A DNA stretch of 12,995 nucleotides. It comes from an uncultured Eubacteriales bacterium. Its GTDB lineage: Bacteria; Bacillota; Clostridia; Oscillospirales; Acutalibacteraceae. Within the stretch, counting starts at the first letter, position 1. Every line of letters begins with the position of its first letter. Below the pieces are notes generated by a model, which saw only the letters and a list, made by a program, of their open reading frames with translations, made no database searches and had not been told where the DNA came from. Below are positions 1 through 6,866 of this stretch, piece after piece. The translations under genes were made by a program, and so were the position numbers. The stretch is from assembly GCA_948527295.1 (NCBI GenBank), contig CAOSWK010000011.1, forward strand, positions 1-12,995, in the 5' to 3' direction.

Positions 1-138
1 TTAAGGCAAAACTAAAAGGACTGAGTCCTTTGCAATACAGGCTCCAATCCTTATCAGTTGCATAACCATAAATTTTTGTCTAACTTTTTGGGGTAAGATC
101 ATATAGTGCCGGCTTTTTAATTTTCCATTTAATAATTC
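1..138. other. Intergenic or unassigned edge sequence downstream of mnmA
   Basis: No gene with a start and stop is visible here. A perfect 8-base inverted repeat, AAAGGACT (15-22) and AGTCCTTT (24-31), has a one-base centre; its role is unknown. On the minus strand one frame (about 130 to 2) reads coding-like text, such as YDLTPKS and IYGYATDKDWSLYCKG, but is interrupted by a TAG, so it may be a decayed gene continuing off the left edge. Base composition alone could also produce this. I give it no function. Confidence 0.3.
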
Positions 139-164
139 GGCAGCACACTATACCGCGTGCTGCC
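139..164 (-). terminator. Probable terminator hairpin after mnmA
   Basis: Arms at 139-148 and 155-164 pair over ten positions on the minus-strand RNA (GGCAGCACGC with GTGTGCTGCC, including one G-U pair) around a 6-base loop. The hairpin starts 17 bases past the mnmA stop codon. The U-tract that follows on the minus strand is poor (GAATTATT). On the plus strand the hairpin is followed by only three T. Position and stem strength favour an end to the cysS-mnmA transcript, but intrinsic termination may be inefficient. Confidence 0.5.
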
Positions 165-181
165 TTTATCTGTTTAACTCG

Positions 182-1246
182 CTATGATATAATGCCGCCA
201 CCTACGACTATGTCTCCATCATAAAATACAACCGATTGTCCCTTTGTAACGGCGCGCTGAGGTTTTTCGAAAACAACTTTAACTTTGTCTGGATCCAAAG
301 GAACTATCCTTGCTCTTTCCGGCTTTGACTGATATCGAATTTTCGCTGTTACTGCCATTTCTGAGCCTGGAAAATCAAACGGAATAAAATTAAGGTCCGT
401 AGCAACCAGTTCATTTGAGTATTGCTCTCCGTCTTCGCCCAAAACTACGGTATTATCGGCCGCATTAATGTCAATAACATACATCGGTTTGCCAAAGGTC
501 ACGCCAAAGCCTTTCCTCTGCCCCACAGTATAATTCAAAATCCCATTGTGTCGCCCCAAAACGTTACCGGACTTATCCACAAAATTGCCCTCGCGCTTTG
601 TAACATTAAAATTCTTTTCGAGAAAATCAATATAATTTCCACTTTTTATAAAGCAGATCTCCTGACTATCCGGCTTTTTCGCAATAGGCAACCCAAAATC
701 TTCAGCTATTTTGCGAGTCTGGTCTTTTTCGAAATTACCATCACCAAGCGGAAACAAAGTATGGGCGAGTTGATTTTGCGTCAAGTTGTAAAGCATGTAA
801 CTTTGATCCTTGCCGCTATTAGCCTGTCTCAAAAGCCACCTATCGCGGGCTGCATCGTACCTTACCGTCGCATAATGGCCTGTCGCAATATAGTCAAAGC
901 CATTTCTCTTCGCGTAGTCAAACATCGCACCAAACTTTATAAATTTATTGCACAAAACGCATGGATTCGGCGTGTGCCCGCTACAATAAGACTTTGCAAA
1001 ACTCTCGATAACCTTCTTCTCAAACAAATCCGAAAAGTCCACCACATCGTAACTTATCCCGATTTTATCCGCAACCATTTTCGCATCGTTAATGTCATCC
1101 TGGCTATCATAGGCGCCCACGTATTTCGCCGGCTTCAGCTTCAGCGTAACTCCAGTAACGTCGTACCCCTGATTCTTGAGCAACAGCGCCGCAACAGACG
1201 AATCCACACCGCCGCTCATGCCAACCATAACTTTTTTTCTATCCAT
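182..1246 (-). CDS. mnmA: tRNA-specific 2-thiouridylase MnmA
   Basis: MnmA thiolates the wobble uridine U34 of tRNA-Lys, -Glu and -Gln in the cytoplasm. It activates the uridine with ATP and uses sulfur relayed from cysteine by a desulfurase. The 354-residue reading, normal for the family, shows the N-terminal PP-loop SGGVDSS (residues 11-17), the catalytic NPCVLC motif (Cys96) and the second active-site cysteine in SQEICF (Cys198). The C-terminus is the usual beta-barrel region with a VGGG-type end. I chose the ATG at 1246, which gives the standard MDRKKVMVGMSGG start and has AAGGGG about 12 bases upstream. The ATG at 1312 would add 22 residues not typical of the family and overlap cysS. It lies 32 bases after the cysS stop, in the same T-box-controlled transcript. 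No cysteine desulfurase gene is adjacent. Confidence 0.97.
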   Translation of the reverse strand: MDRKKVMVGMSGGVDSSVAALLLKNQGYDVTGVTLKLKPAKYVGAYDSQDDINDAKMVADKIGISYDVVDFSDLFEKKVIESFAKSYCSGHTPNPCVLCNKFIKFGAMFDYAKRNGFDYIATGHYATVRYDAARDRWLLRQANSGKDQSYMLYNLTQNQLAHTLFPLGDGNFEKDQTRKIAEDFGLPIAKKPDSQEICFIKSGNYIDFLEKNFNVTKREGNFVDKSGNVLGRHNGILNYTVGQRKGFGVTFGKPMYVIDINAADNTVVLGEDGEQYSNELVATDLNFIPFDFPGSEMAVTAKIRYQSKPERARIVPLDPDKVKVVFEKPQRAVTKGQSVVFYDGDIVVGGGIIS

Positions 1247-1278
1247 AATTTTCAGTGACCCCTTGACCGCGCCTCCAA

Positions 1279-2700
1279 TCACACTTTCGGCCGCTCGTTC
1301 ACAAAGCTCCATTTTATGCCCTGCGGCGTATCCTCGAGCACAACGTTTTTCCGCTTTAGCTCATCGCGAATTTTATCCGCCGTGGCCCAATCCTTGTTCT
1401 TTCGCGCGCCTTGACGCTTTTCTATCAGCGCCTCGATCTCGTCGTTCAGCAAGCTCTCTTCTTTATTATAAAGCAGCCCCAGAATGTCCGAAAGCTCGTC
1501 TAGCAAGTCAGCCGCAAACCCCACCGTGGCCCGAGACACCTCGGCCTTCATGCTTATGTTTGCATTAATCTCGCGCACCAAGTCAAACAGCACCGACAGC
1601 GCGTCCGCCGTGTTTAGGTCGTCCTCCAACGCCTCAATAAACTTGAATTTGTAAGAGAGCAGCTTGCCACGCAGCTTCATCTCTAAAATAGTCTCCTCCG
1701 CGCCGGCTTTCTCAAAAATAAACTTCAAATTATTCCTGCAAGTGTACAGCCTCTCAAGCGACGCGATGCACTGCTCAATAATCTCCTTGCTGTAGTTTAT
1801 CGGGTTCCGGTAATGTGCCGACAACATCAAAAAGCGAATCGGCTCATAGCCATACTGACCTGCAATCTCGCGGACGGTAAAGAAATTGTTAAGCGACTTC
1901 GACATCTTCTTGTTTTCAACGTTGATGTGCCCGTTGTGCATCCAATAATTCGCGAAAGGAACGCCATTGCAGCACTCACTTTGAGCAATTTCATTTTCGT
2001 GATGCGGAAAAATCAAGTCTTGCCCGCCGCAGTGGATGTCAATAGTCTTGCCAAGATACTTGCTCGCCATAGCAGAGCATTCGATGTGCCACCCCGGGCG
2101 CCCCTTGCCCCAAACAGACTGCCAGTAGGGCTCACCCGGTTTGGCAGCTTTCCACAAAGCAAAGTCCATCGGGTCCTCCTTAGACTCTCCAACGCTTATT
2201 CTAGCGCCAGCTTCGAGGTCCTCCAAAGGCTGATGCGACAACTTTCCATATTCCTTAAAATGCCCGGCCCGAAAGTAAATGTCGCCCTCCTTAGTCCGGT
2301 AAGCAAATCCCTTATCCATCAGCTTTTTTATTATGTCAAGCATGTCGTCAATGCTCTCGGTCGCCTTCGGGCTAAAAGTCGCCTCCCGAATATTCAGCCC
2401 CTTCGCATCAACCTTGTACTCCGCAATATACTTCCGGCCAATCTCGCGGTAGTCTACGCCCTCATCGTTCGCCTTCTTTATGATCTTGTCGTCAATGTCC
2501 GTAAAATTCTGGATAAAATCGACCTTCAAGCCGCGGTACTCCAAATATCGCCGCAATACGTCAAAAACGCAGAGCGGCCGCGCGTTTCCAATATGAATAT
2601 AATTATAAACCGTCGGCCCACAGGCATAAATCTTCGCCGTGCCCTCCTTTATAGGGCAAAACTCCTCTTTTTTGCGCGTCATAGTGTTGTAAATCCTCAT
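1279..2700 (-). CDS. cysS: Cysteine--tRNA ligase (CysRS)
   Basis: This class I aminoacyl-tRNA synthetase charges tRNA-Cys with cysteine. Visible signatures in the 473-residue protein are the HIGH-type motif HIGN (36-39), KMSKS (265-269) and the zinc-site residues that make CysRS selective for cysteine: Cys27 (ACGPTV), Cys208 (WHIECS), His233 and Glu237 (FPHHENE). The C-terminal part holds the DALR-like helical region and the end WSFVNERPKV. The ATG at 2700 has AGAGGAG 8 bases upstream. An in-frame GTG at 2709 would sit on top of that site and is rejected. Expression should depend on the T-box leader upstream, and mnmA follows by 32 bases. Confidence 0.98.
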   Translation of the reverse strand: MRIYNTMTRKKEEFCPIKEGTAKIYACGPTVYNYIHIGNARPLCVFDVLRRYLEYRGLKVDFIQNFTDIDDKIIKKANDEGVDYREIGRKYIAEYKVDAKGLNIREATFSPKATESIDDMLDIIKKLMDKGFAYRTKEGDIYFRAGHFKEYGKLSHQPLEDLEAGARISVGESKEDPMDFALWKAAKPGEPYWQSVWGKGRPGWHIECSAMASKYLGKTIDIHCGGQDLIFPHHENEIAQSECCNGVPFANYWMHNGHINVENKKMSKSLNNFFTVREIAGQYGYEPIRFLMLSAHYRNPINYSKEIIEQCIASLERLYTCRNNLKFIFEKAGAEETILEMKLRGKLLSYKFKFIEALEDDLNTADALSVLFDLVREINANISMKAEVSRATVGFAADLLDELSDILGLLYNKEESLLNDEIEALIEKRQGARKNKDWATADKIRDELKRKNVVLEDTPQGIKWSFVNERPKV

Positions 2701-2777
2701 CCAAAGCACTCCTCTGTCAATTATTTTATGGTGAAAAGCCTCGTCAAACCTAACCGCATCAGCTTTCTATCTATAAC

Positions 2778-2825
2778 CAAAAAAGCAAAAAGCCCCCATC
2801 TTCCTAAAAAAAGGAAAACAGAGGC
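2778..2825 (-). terminator. T-box terminator hairpin of the cysS leader
   Basis: On the minus strand the arms 2825-2812 and 2805-2792 pair over 14 positions, counting G-U pairs, around a 6-base U loop. They are followed by a T-rich tract (TTTTTTGCTTTTTT). The 5' arm begins with GCCTCTG, which also forms the 3' strand of the antiterminator helix. The two structures are therefore mutually exclusive, as expected for T-box transcription attenuation. Confidence 0.88.
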
Positions 2826-3085
2826 GGCAAAATCAAAATTAAGCCACGGTTCCACTCCGCATTTATCGCTCAAAAGTCATGTAACGGTGACCACTCCGCA
2901 TAGAAATACTGCCATTTAAAGCCAATCTCGACTTAAAAAAGGGTTCCTTCTATGAGCTAAAAAGTGCATTCTTCGGGCGCTCAACAAAAAGCGCTTGCAG
3001 CCAAAGGCGCTCTCTCTCTGATATCAAGCAAGCCCCGAATACTAGTCTTTCTCGACGCTTTTGCAAAAATATTCACTTTTACTCA
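2792..3085 (-). promoter_or_regulatory. Cysteine T-box riboswitch leader of cysS-mnmA
   Basis: In this RNA, uncharged tRNA-Cys binding should favour antitermination. Stem I shows the AGTA loop-E-type element (3043-3040), the helix TTCGGG (3039-3034) with CCCGAA (2977-2972), an AGAGAG segment near 3019, and a distal hairpin AGCGC/GCGCT (3011-3007, 2994-2990) whose loop contains GGCTG. On the 3' side of the internal loop the specifier reads GAA-TGC-A, so the codon is UGC for Cys (2968-2966). The T-box core is TGGAACC (2854-2848). Its variable base A matches a U discriminator base, as found in tRNA-Cys. The antiterminator is CGGAG, bulge TGGAACC, GTGGC, then loop, then GCCGC and CTCTG, giving 5 + 5 pairs. 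The leader starts from the promoter at 3120-3092. Confidence 0.93.
2843..2901 (-). repeat. Partial duplicate of the T-box core inside the leader
   Basis: On the minus strand ATGCGGAGTGG occurs twice with a 39-base period. The upstream copy continues TCACCGTTAC (2901-2881) and the functional copy AACCGTGGC (2862-2843). The upstream copy therefore contains TGGTCACC where the real T-box has TGGAACC. It lies where stem III of a T-box leader is expected and can form a weak GCGG/CCGT hairpin. Confidence 0.8.
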
Positions 3086-3091
3086 ATAAAC

Positions 3092-3120
3092 ATTATACAC
3101 AAAAAGCGATAAAATTGCAA
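3092..3120 (-). promoter_or_regulatory. Sigma-A-type promoter of the T-box/cysS/mnmA transcript
   Basis: A -35 box TTGCAA (3120-3115), a 17-base spacer and a perfect -10 TATAAT (3097-3092) predict a start near 3085. The -35 box begins only 8 bases past the pgsA stop codon, so pgsA and this promoter are almost fused. Confidence 0.85.
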
Positions 3121-3127
3121 CAGTTTT

Positions 3128-3697
3128 TTAATTTTTTATCACATTAAAATTTTCTTTGATGTATATAAAGCCCGACAAAACGGTGAATCCGACGGCCACC
3201 CAAACAAAAAAATTATTAATAATAGCAAATAAATCCAAACCGTTGTAAAGCGGCGTAAAACCAGCCTGCACAGCGCATTGAGACAGCAAAATCACCGTTA
3301 TAGCGACAATTTGGCTCACAGTTTTGGCTTTACCAAAAATATTCGCAGCAATAACCTGCCCCGAGCTCATCGCAACCAGCCGCAACGACGTAACCAAAAA
3401 TTCGCGCAGCAAAATAATAACAACAGGCACCGCGCTTACAAGCTTTAAGTCCACAAAGCATATAAACGCCGACATAACGAGCATCTTGTCAGCAAGCGGG
3501 TCCAAAAACTTGCCAAAATCCGTTACCAAATCAAGTTTTCTAGCCAACCTGCCATCCAGATGGTCCGTCCCAGCTGCAATAACGAATACCAAAAGCGCGA
3601 AAAAAAATCTGTAATCGATCTCAGAAATGAGCAAAAATAGCATCAAAACGGGCACGAGTAATATCCGCAAAACCGTGATTTTGTTTGGAAGATTCAT
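3128..3697 (-). CDS. pgsA: CDP-diacylglycerol--glycerol-3-phosphate 3-phosphatidyltransferase
   Basis: PgsA makes phosphatidylglycerol phosphate from CDP-diacylglycerol and glycerol-3-phosphate in the cytoplasmic membrane, the committed step to phosphatidylglycerol and cardiolipin. The CDP-alcohol phosphotransferase motif is complete: Asp45, Asp48-Gly49, Ala52-Arg53, Gly62, Asp66 and Asp70 with the canonical spacing. Several hydrophobic membrane segments surround it. The length of 189 residues is normal. The start is uncertain. ATG 3697 gives the typical MNLPNKIT N-terminus, but its best ribosome site (AAGGTAGG) is about 14 bases away. GTG 3712 is too close to that site. The gene lies 47 bases after the recX stop and is probably cotranscribed with recA-recX. 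Confidence 0.95.
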   Translation of the reverse strand: MNLPNKITVLRILLVPVLMLFLLISEIDYRFFFALLVFVIAAGTDHLDGRLARKLDLVTDFGKFLDPLADKMLVMSAFICFVDLKLVSAVPVVIILLREFLVTSLRLVAMSSGQVIAANIFGKAKTVSQIVAITVILLSQCAVQAGFTPLYNGLDLFAIINNFFVWVAVGFTVLSGFIYIKENFNVIKN

Positions 3698-3744
3698 AAA
3701 ATTCAGAAGCACCTACCTTCGCGCCAATCCAGCTGTCATCACAT

Positions 3745-4353
3745 TTAATCGTGGCAAGAATCAAAAAAGCACTTGATATCGTCCCAACCGTAGCCATGCC
3801 GCTGCAAAAAGGCGACCGCACGCTTCTTCACCTTCTCGTCAGAATAAGCCAACCGATATTTTTTGTCAACCAAAAGCCTGATTTGTTCAAGCGCATCGTA
3901 TTCCAACTCAGACAAAATATCGCAAACCGTATCCTTGTCAATGCCCTTTTGCAAAAGCTCAAACTCGGCTCTGCGCTTAGAAAAATGCTTGTTAAACAGC
4001 AACTCCCTGGCATACTTCTGCGCAAAATTCAGGTCATTAGCCAATCCCAAGTCCCGCATCTTGGCAACAGCCTTCTCTGCCGCCGTTTCGCCGTAATCTT
4101 TCTTTAGCTTATTTGTTAATTCTTTTTCAGAATAATCCCGAAAAGAAATCAGGTACAGTGCCCGATCTTTCGCGCGTTTGTAGTCCGATTCAAATTTTAA
4201 TTTTGTCAAAAAATTTTCATCCACCGGCATCCCGACTTTAATCGAGTTTTGCGCTAAAACCTCGCTATCAAGTCTATTCCAAAGCTCACCGTCAACAAAA
4301 ACCGCAGTCAGACTCTTTTTCTCCGTCTTTAAGCCAGTTATGTACAAGGTCAA
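3745..4353 (-). CDS. recX: Regulatory protein RecX
   Basis: RecX binds RecA filaments and limits their growth and strand-exchange activity. The 202-residue protein has the tandem three-helix repeats of the family. Typical RecX text includes RALYLISFRDYSEKELTNKL (residues about 66-85), then KMRDLGLANDLNFAQKYARE, and the C-terminal LQRHGYGWDDIK. The start ATG overlaps the recA stop by 4 bases (ATGA), so translational coupling is likely. Position behind recA strongly supports the call. Confidence 0.95.
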   Translation of the reverse strand: MTLYITGLKTEKKSLTAVFVDGELWNRLDSEVLAQNSIKVGMPVDENFLTKLKFESDYKRAKDRALYLISFRDYSEKELTNKLKKDYGETAAEKAVAKMRDLGLANDLNFAQKYARELLFNKHFSKRRAEFELLQKGIDKDTVCDILSELEYDALEQIRLLVDKKYRLAYSDEKVKKRAVAFLQRHGYGWDDIKCFFDSCHD

Positions 4354-5456
4354 TCATCCACCGTTATGTCTATGTTCGCCTTCACGTCGCAATCCTCGCC
4401 CTTTGCAATGGGCACCTCTACAGCTGTGGCAAGCGACCTTGCAGCTGCCCTCAAGTTGGCCTTTCCGTAGAGCTTGTCAACATTCGAATTGACTTCATTC
4501 TCGATCTTATCGGCAATTTTCTTATTCTCCTTAAACAGCTCCTTGACTTTATCGCGACCCTGGCCCAATTTTTCGTCCTTGTAAGAGAACCAAGCGCCGC
4601 TCTTTTTCACAACGTCAAGCTTTACCGCCAAGTCCAAAAGCTCGCCCTCGCGCGAAATCCCCGTGCCGTACATGATGTCAAACTCGGCCTCTTTAAAGGG
4701 AGGCGCAATCTTATTTTTGACAACCTTAGCGCGCGTCCTGGCGCCGATTATCTCCGTGCCGTTTTTAAGAGTCTCGATTTTTCTAACCTCAATGCGAACC
4801 GAAGAATAAAACTTCAGCGCACGTCCGCCCGGCGTAACTTCGGGATTTCCGTAAACGATGCCAACCTTCTCGCGCAGCTGATTAATGAAAATCGCGATGC
4901 AGTTAGACTTAGAGATAGCACCGGCCAACTTGCGCAAAGCCTGAGACATCAACCGAGCCTGAAGCCCCACGTGAGCATCGCCCATCTCGCCTTCGATCTC
5001 TGCCTTCGGCACCAGCGCTGCAACAGAGTCCACAACGATAACATCGATTGCACCAGAGCGCACCAAAGACTCGGTGATTTCGAGAGCTTGCTCGCCAGTG
5101 TCTGGCTGAGAAACCAGCAAAGAATCAACATCCACACCCAAAGCCGCAGCATAAACCGGGTCTAAAGCATGCTCAACGTCAATAAAAGCAACGTTGCCGC
5201 CGTTTTTCTGACCCTGTGCAATACAATGAAGCGACAGCGTAGTTTTGCCCGAAGATTCCGGCCCATAAATCTCTATAATCCGGCCCCGAGGCAACCCGCC
5301 AATTCCCAAAGCTAAGTCTAAAGAGAGCGAGCCCGTAGGAATCGCATCCACGTGCATAGTTTGACTTTGTCCCAGCCGCATAACCGCGCCTTTTCCAAAC
5401 TGCTTTTCTATTTGACCCAACGCTGTTTCCAGCGCTTTTTTTTTATCCACCGCCAT
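4350..5456 (-). CDS. recA: Recombinase RecA
   Basis: RecA polymerises on single-stranded DNA, catalyses homologous strand exchange and stimulates LexA self-cleavage. The 368-residue protein shows Walker A GPESSGKT (65-72), the FIDVEHALDP segment, Walker B-type DVIVVDSVAALVP, the L1 loop EGEMGDAHVGLQ, INQLREKVG, and the acidic C-terminal tail. The ATG at 5456 has AGGAGG 6 bases upstream. A promoter lies at 5527-5499. recX overlaps the 3' end. I see no LexA (DinR) box of the CGAAC-N4-GTTCG type upstream, so SOS control is not evident. Confidence 0.99.
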   Translation of the reverse strand: MAVDKKKALETALGQIEKQFGKGAVMRLGQSQTMHVDAIPTGSLSLDLALGIGGLPRGRIIEIYGPESSGKTTLSLHCIAQGQKNGGNVAFIDVEHALDPVYAAALGVDVDSLLVSQPDTGEQALEITESLVRSGAIDVIVVDSVAALVPKAEIEGEMGDAHVGLQARLMSQALRKLAGAISKSNCIAIFINQLREKVGIVYGNPEVTPGGRALKFYSSVRIEVRKIETLKNGTEIIGARTRAKVVKNKIAPPFKEAEFDIMYGTGISREGELLDLAVKLDVVKKSGAWFSYKDEKLGQGRDKVKELFKENKKIADKIENEVNSNVDKLYGKANLRAAARSLATAVEVPIAKGEDCDVKANIDITVDD

Positions 5457-5498
5457 TTTGGCCCTCCTATAAATGAAAAATATTTTTCTTTAATGACA

Positions 5499-5527
5499 AT
5501 TATAACTTTTTTTTGCCTCCAAATCAA
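5499..5527 (-). promoter_or_regulatory. Promoter of the recA-recX-pgsA operon
   Basis: TTGATT (5527-5522), a 17-base spacer and TATAAT (5504-5499) precede recA by about 43 bases. The same -35 sequence and spacing occur at the tRNA-Leu promoter at 6379. Confidence 0.75.
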
Positions 5528-5587
5528 CAAAAATTAAAAATCGCGCAGATTTTACTAAAATTCGGGGCAGATGAGTTCTTAAATCAC

Positions 5588-5616
5588 TTGCCCGCGCCTA
5601 AAATTTAGTATACAAT
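5588..5616 (+). promoter_or_regulatory. Probable promoter of the COG2426 membrane protein gene
   Basis: TTGCCC (5588-5593), a 17-base spacer and TACAAT (5611-5616) lie 47 bases before the TTG start and diverge from the recA promoter. The -35 box is imperfect. Confidence 0.55.
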
Positions 5617-5662
5617 TATCTGAGTTTGGTTAAACCGAAGAATTAAAGGGAGGTCGCTCATC

Positions 5663-6157
5663 TTGGCAGAATCCTTAGTCGCGTCAATAACAGGCGGTCT
5701 GACAAATGTCATTCCGGCCGAAGTCATAATTTTTATCGTGTCGCTAATGCCTATTCTGGAGCTGCGCGGAGGGCTCATCGCAGCAAGCCTGCTCAAAGTT
5801 AACTGGCTATACGCTTTTCCAATTTGCGTCATAGGCAATCTGCTGCCCCTGCCGTTCATATTGCTGTTTATCGAAAAAATTTTTGCCGTTTTAAAAAGGA
5901 CTCGACTAAAAAAAATCGTCGAGCACTTTGAAAAAAAGGCCAGCGCCAAAAGCGAATCCGTTGCAAAGCACAGAAAGCTGGGGATTTTTGTATTTGTAGC
6001 AGTCCCCTTGCCCGGCACCGGCGGCTGGACTGGCGCACTAGTGGCCTCAGCCTTGCGCATTAAGCTCAAAGACGCGCTGCCTCCCATCATTTTGGGCGTA
6101 TTAACGGCCGGCGTAATCATGTCGATTATCTCTTATGCCATCCCGGCGCTGCTCTAA
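5663..6157 (+). CDS. Small multidrug export family membrane protein (COG2426)
   Basis: The 164-residue protein is mostly hydrophobic. It carries the two conserved stretches of the 'putative small multi-drug export protein' family (Pfam Sm_multidrug_ex): PILELRGGLIAASLL (30-44) and VAVPLPGTGGWTGALVAS (112-129). A basic cytoplasmic stretch (78-107) separates two membrane-embedded halves. Transport function is only an annotation tradition for this family; the substrate is unknown. The start is TTG, with GGGAGG 9 bases upstream. An unusual point is that the last 88 bases, residues KDALPPIILG to the end, are repeated immediately after the stop as a diverged copy. The present C-terminus may therefore be a recombinant product. 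Confidence 0.88.
   Translation: MAESLVASITGGLTNVIPAEVIIFIVSLMPILELRGGLIAASLLKVNWLYAFPICVIGNLLPLPFILLFIEKIFAVLKRTRLKKIVEHFEKKASAKSESVAKHRKLGIFVFVAVPLPGTGGWTGALVASALRIKLKDALPPIILGVLTAGVIMSIISYAIPALL
6068..6155 (+). repeat. Copy 1 of tandem 88-base duplication (coding)
   Basis: This is the 3' end of the COG2426 gene, from AAAGACGCG to the T of its stop codon. It is followed without gap by copy 2. The flanks share GCTC before AAAGACGC at both junctions, consistent with a short-homology or recombination junction. Confidence 0.9.
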
Positions 6158-6250
6158 AGACGCACTGCCTCCCATAATTTTAGGCGTGTTAACGGCCGGC
6201 ACGTAATCATGTCGGCTATCTCTTATGCCATCTCGGCGCTATTCTGGTAA
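6156..6250 (+). pseudogene. Copy 2: displaced, frameshifted gene end of the COG2426 gene
   Basis: Bases 6156-6245 repeat 6068-6155 with nine substitutions and a 2-base insertion (AC, 6201-6202). Ignoring the insertion, copy 2 encodes KDALPPIILGVLTAGVIM, then SAISYAISALFW and a TAA at 6248-6250. It is thus an alternative natural C-terminus of the same protein. As it stands it has no start and is out of frame. Five of the eight changed codons are synonymous, which suggests it diverged while still under protein-level selection. Confidence 0.8.
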
Positions 6251-6378
6251 ACGCTCGGTAATTATACGAATTCTTCCTCGCACTACCTACAGATAATAAT
6301 TCAATAATCGCGGTAGGATCTTACACAACTACATCAAATTTGCTAATTTAACGCAATTATCAAGTCAGCAAAAAATGT

Positions 6379-6407
6379 TTGATTATTTTTAAGATATGTG
6401 CTATAAT
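6379..6407 (+). promoter_or_regulatory. tRNA-Leu promoter
   Basis: TTGATT (6379-6384), a 17-base spacer and TATAAT (6402-6407) lie 14 bases before the first tRNA base. Confidence 0.8.
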
Positions 6408-6420
6408 TAAGCATCATTAT

Positions 6421-6504
6421 GCGGGTGTGGCGGAATTGGCAGACGCGCTAGATTTAGGTTCTAGTGGCAACACCGTGCAGGTTCAAGTCCTGTCACCCGC
6501 ACCA
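6421..6504 (+). tRNA. tRNA-Leu (anticodon UAG)
   Basis: The acceptor stem GCGGGTG pairs with CACCCGC (6494-6500), followed by discriminator A and encoded CCA (6502-6504). The anticodon arm CTAGA/TCTAG carries the loop TTTAGGT, so the anticodon is UAG and reads CUN leucine codons. The long variable arm (around TGGCAACACCGTGCA) is the class II form expected for leucine, and GTTCAAGTCC is the T arm. It is a single tRNA with its own promoter. Confidence 0.97.
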
Positions 6505-6866
6505 TATTTTTACTCGACTATTGATACAATGCTCAGTGTGTCGTGCGCTTTTAATGGTATAAAAAATAAAATCTTTGGCCTTTAAAGAGTAGGGGTGCCT
6601 TTACATAACCCGCTCTTTTTGTTTGCCCAAAAGTTCGCGCACAGGCTGCCAGTGATGGACTTTTTAATTATTTGATGCCTAAAACTCCGCTAAGGATGCC
6701 TTCGGAGCTTCATCTTAAAATTTCACACATTCAGGACTTTATGTGGTTAATATTTATATAAATTTTTATCGCCATTTGTGCATATATACAAAAATCTTAA
6801 AAATATATTGCAATATATATATATATATAATAGGATAAAAACACATAAATATTGGGTGGTGCTGTG
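6505..6866. other. A+T-rich intergenic region between tRNA-Leu and the lectin gene
   Basis: No gene is visible. It contains the tRNA terminator, an A+T-rich stretch with an alternating AT run at 6813-6829, and a possible promoter for the lectin gene. TTGCAA at 6808-6813 is followed after 17 bases by the weak -10 TAGGAT (6831-6836). A better -10 (TATAAT, 6826-6831) lacks a well-placed -35. The leader before the start codon is short. Confidence 0.5.
6584..6620 (+). terminator. Probable terminator after tRNA-Leu
   Basis: AAAGAG and GGG pair with CCC and CTCTTT around a loop of about 13 bases. The hairpin is slightly interrupted and ends in CTTTTTG. It lies 80 bases past the tRNA. Confidence 0.5.

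Noticed and set aside
422..1258. Long plus-strand open frame of 278 codons
   Set aside because: It is antisense to mnmA, with no ribosome site and no recognisable motifs; the minus strand encodes a complete conserved enzyme.
1813..2919. Plus-strand open frame of 368 codons
   Set aside because: It lies antisense to cysS and its T-box leader, both of which are strongly supported; the product has no recognisable features.
3621..3821. 66-codon minus-strand frame between recX and pgsA
   Set aside because: It overlaps the recX end and the pgsA start in another frame and shows no ribosome site or conserved text.
5461..5660. LexA/DinR box upstream of recA
   Set aside because: No CGAAC-N4-GTTCG-like site is visible in the divergent promoter region, so SOS control by this type of site cannot be claimed.
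6813..6830. Alternating AT run as a phase-variable promoter repeat
   Set aside because: The run is short and lies where the -35/-10 assignment is unclear; there is no second sequence to show length variation.
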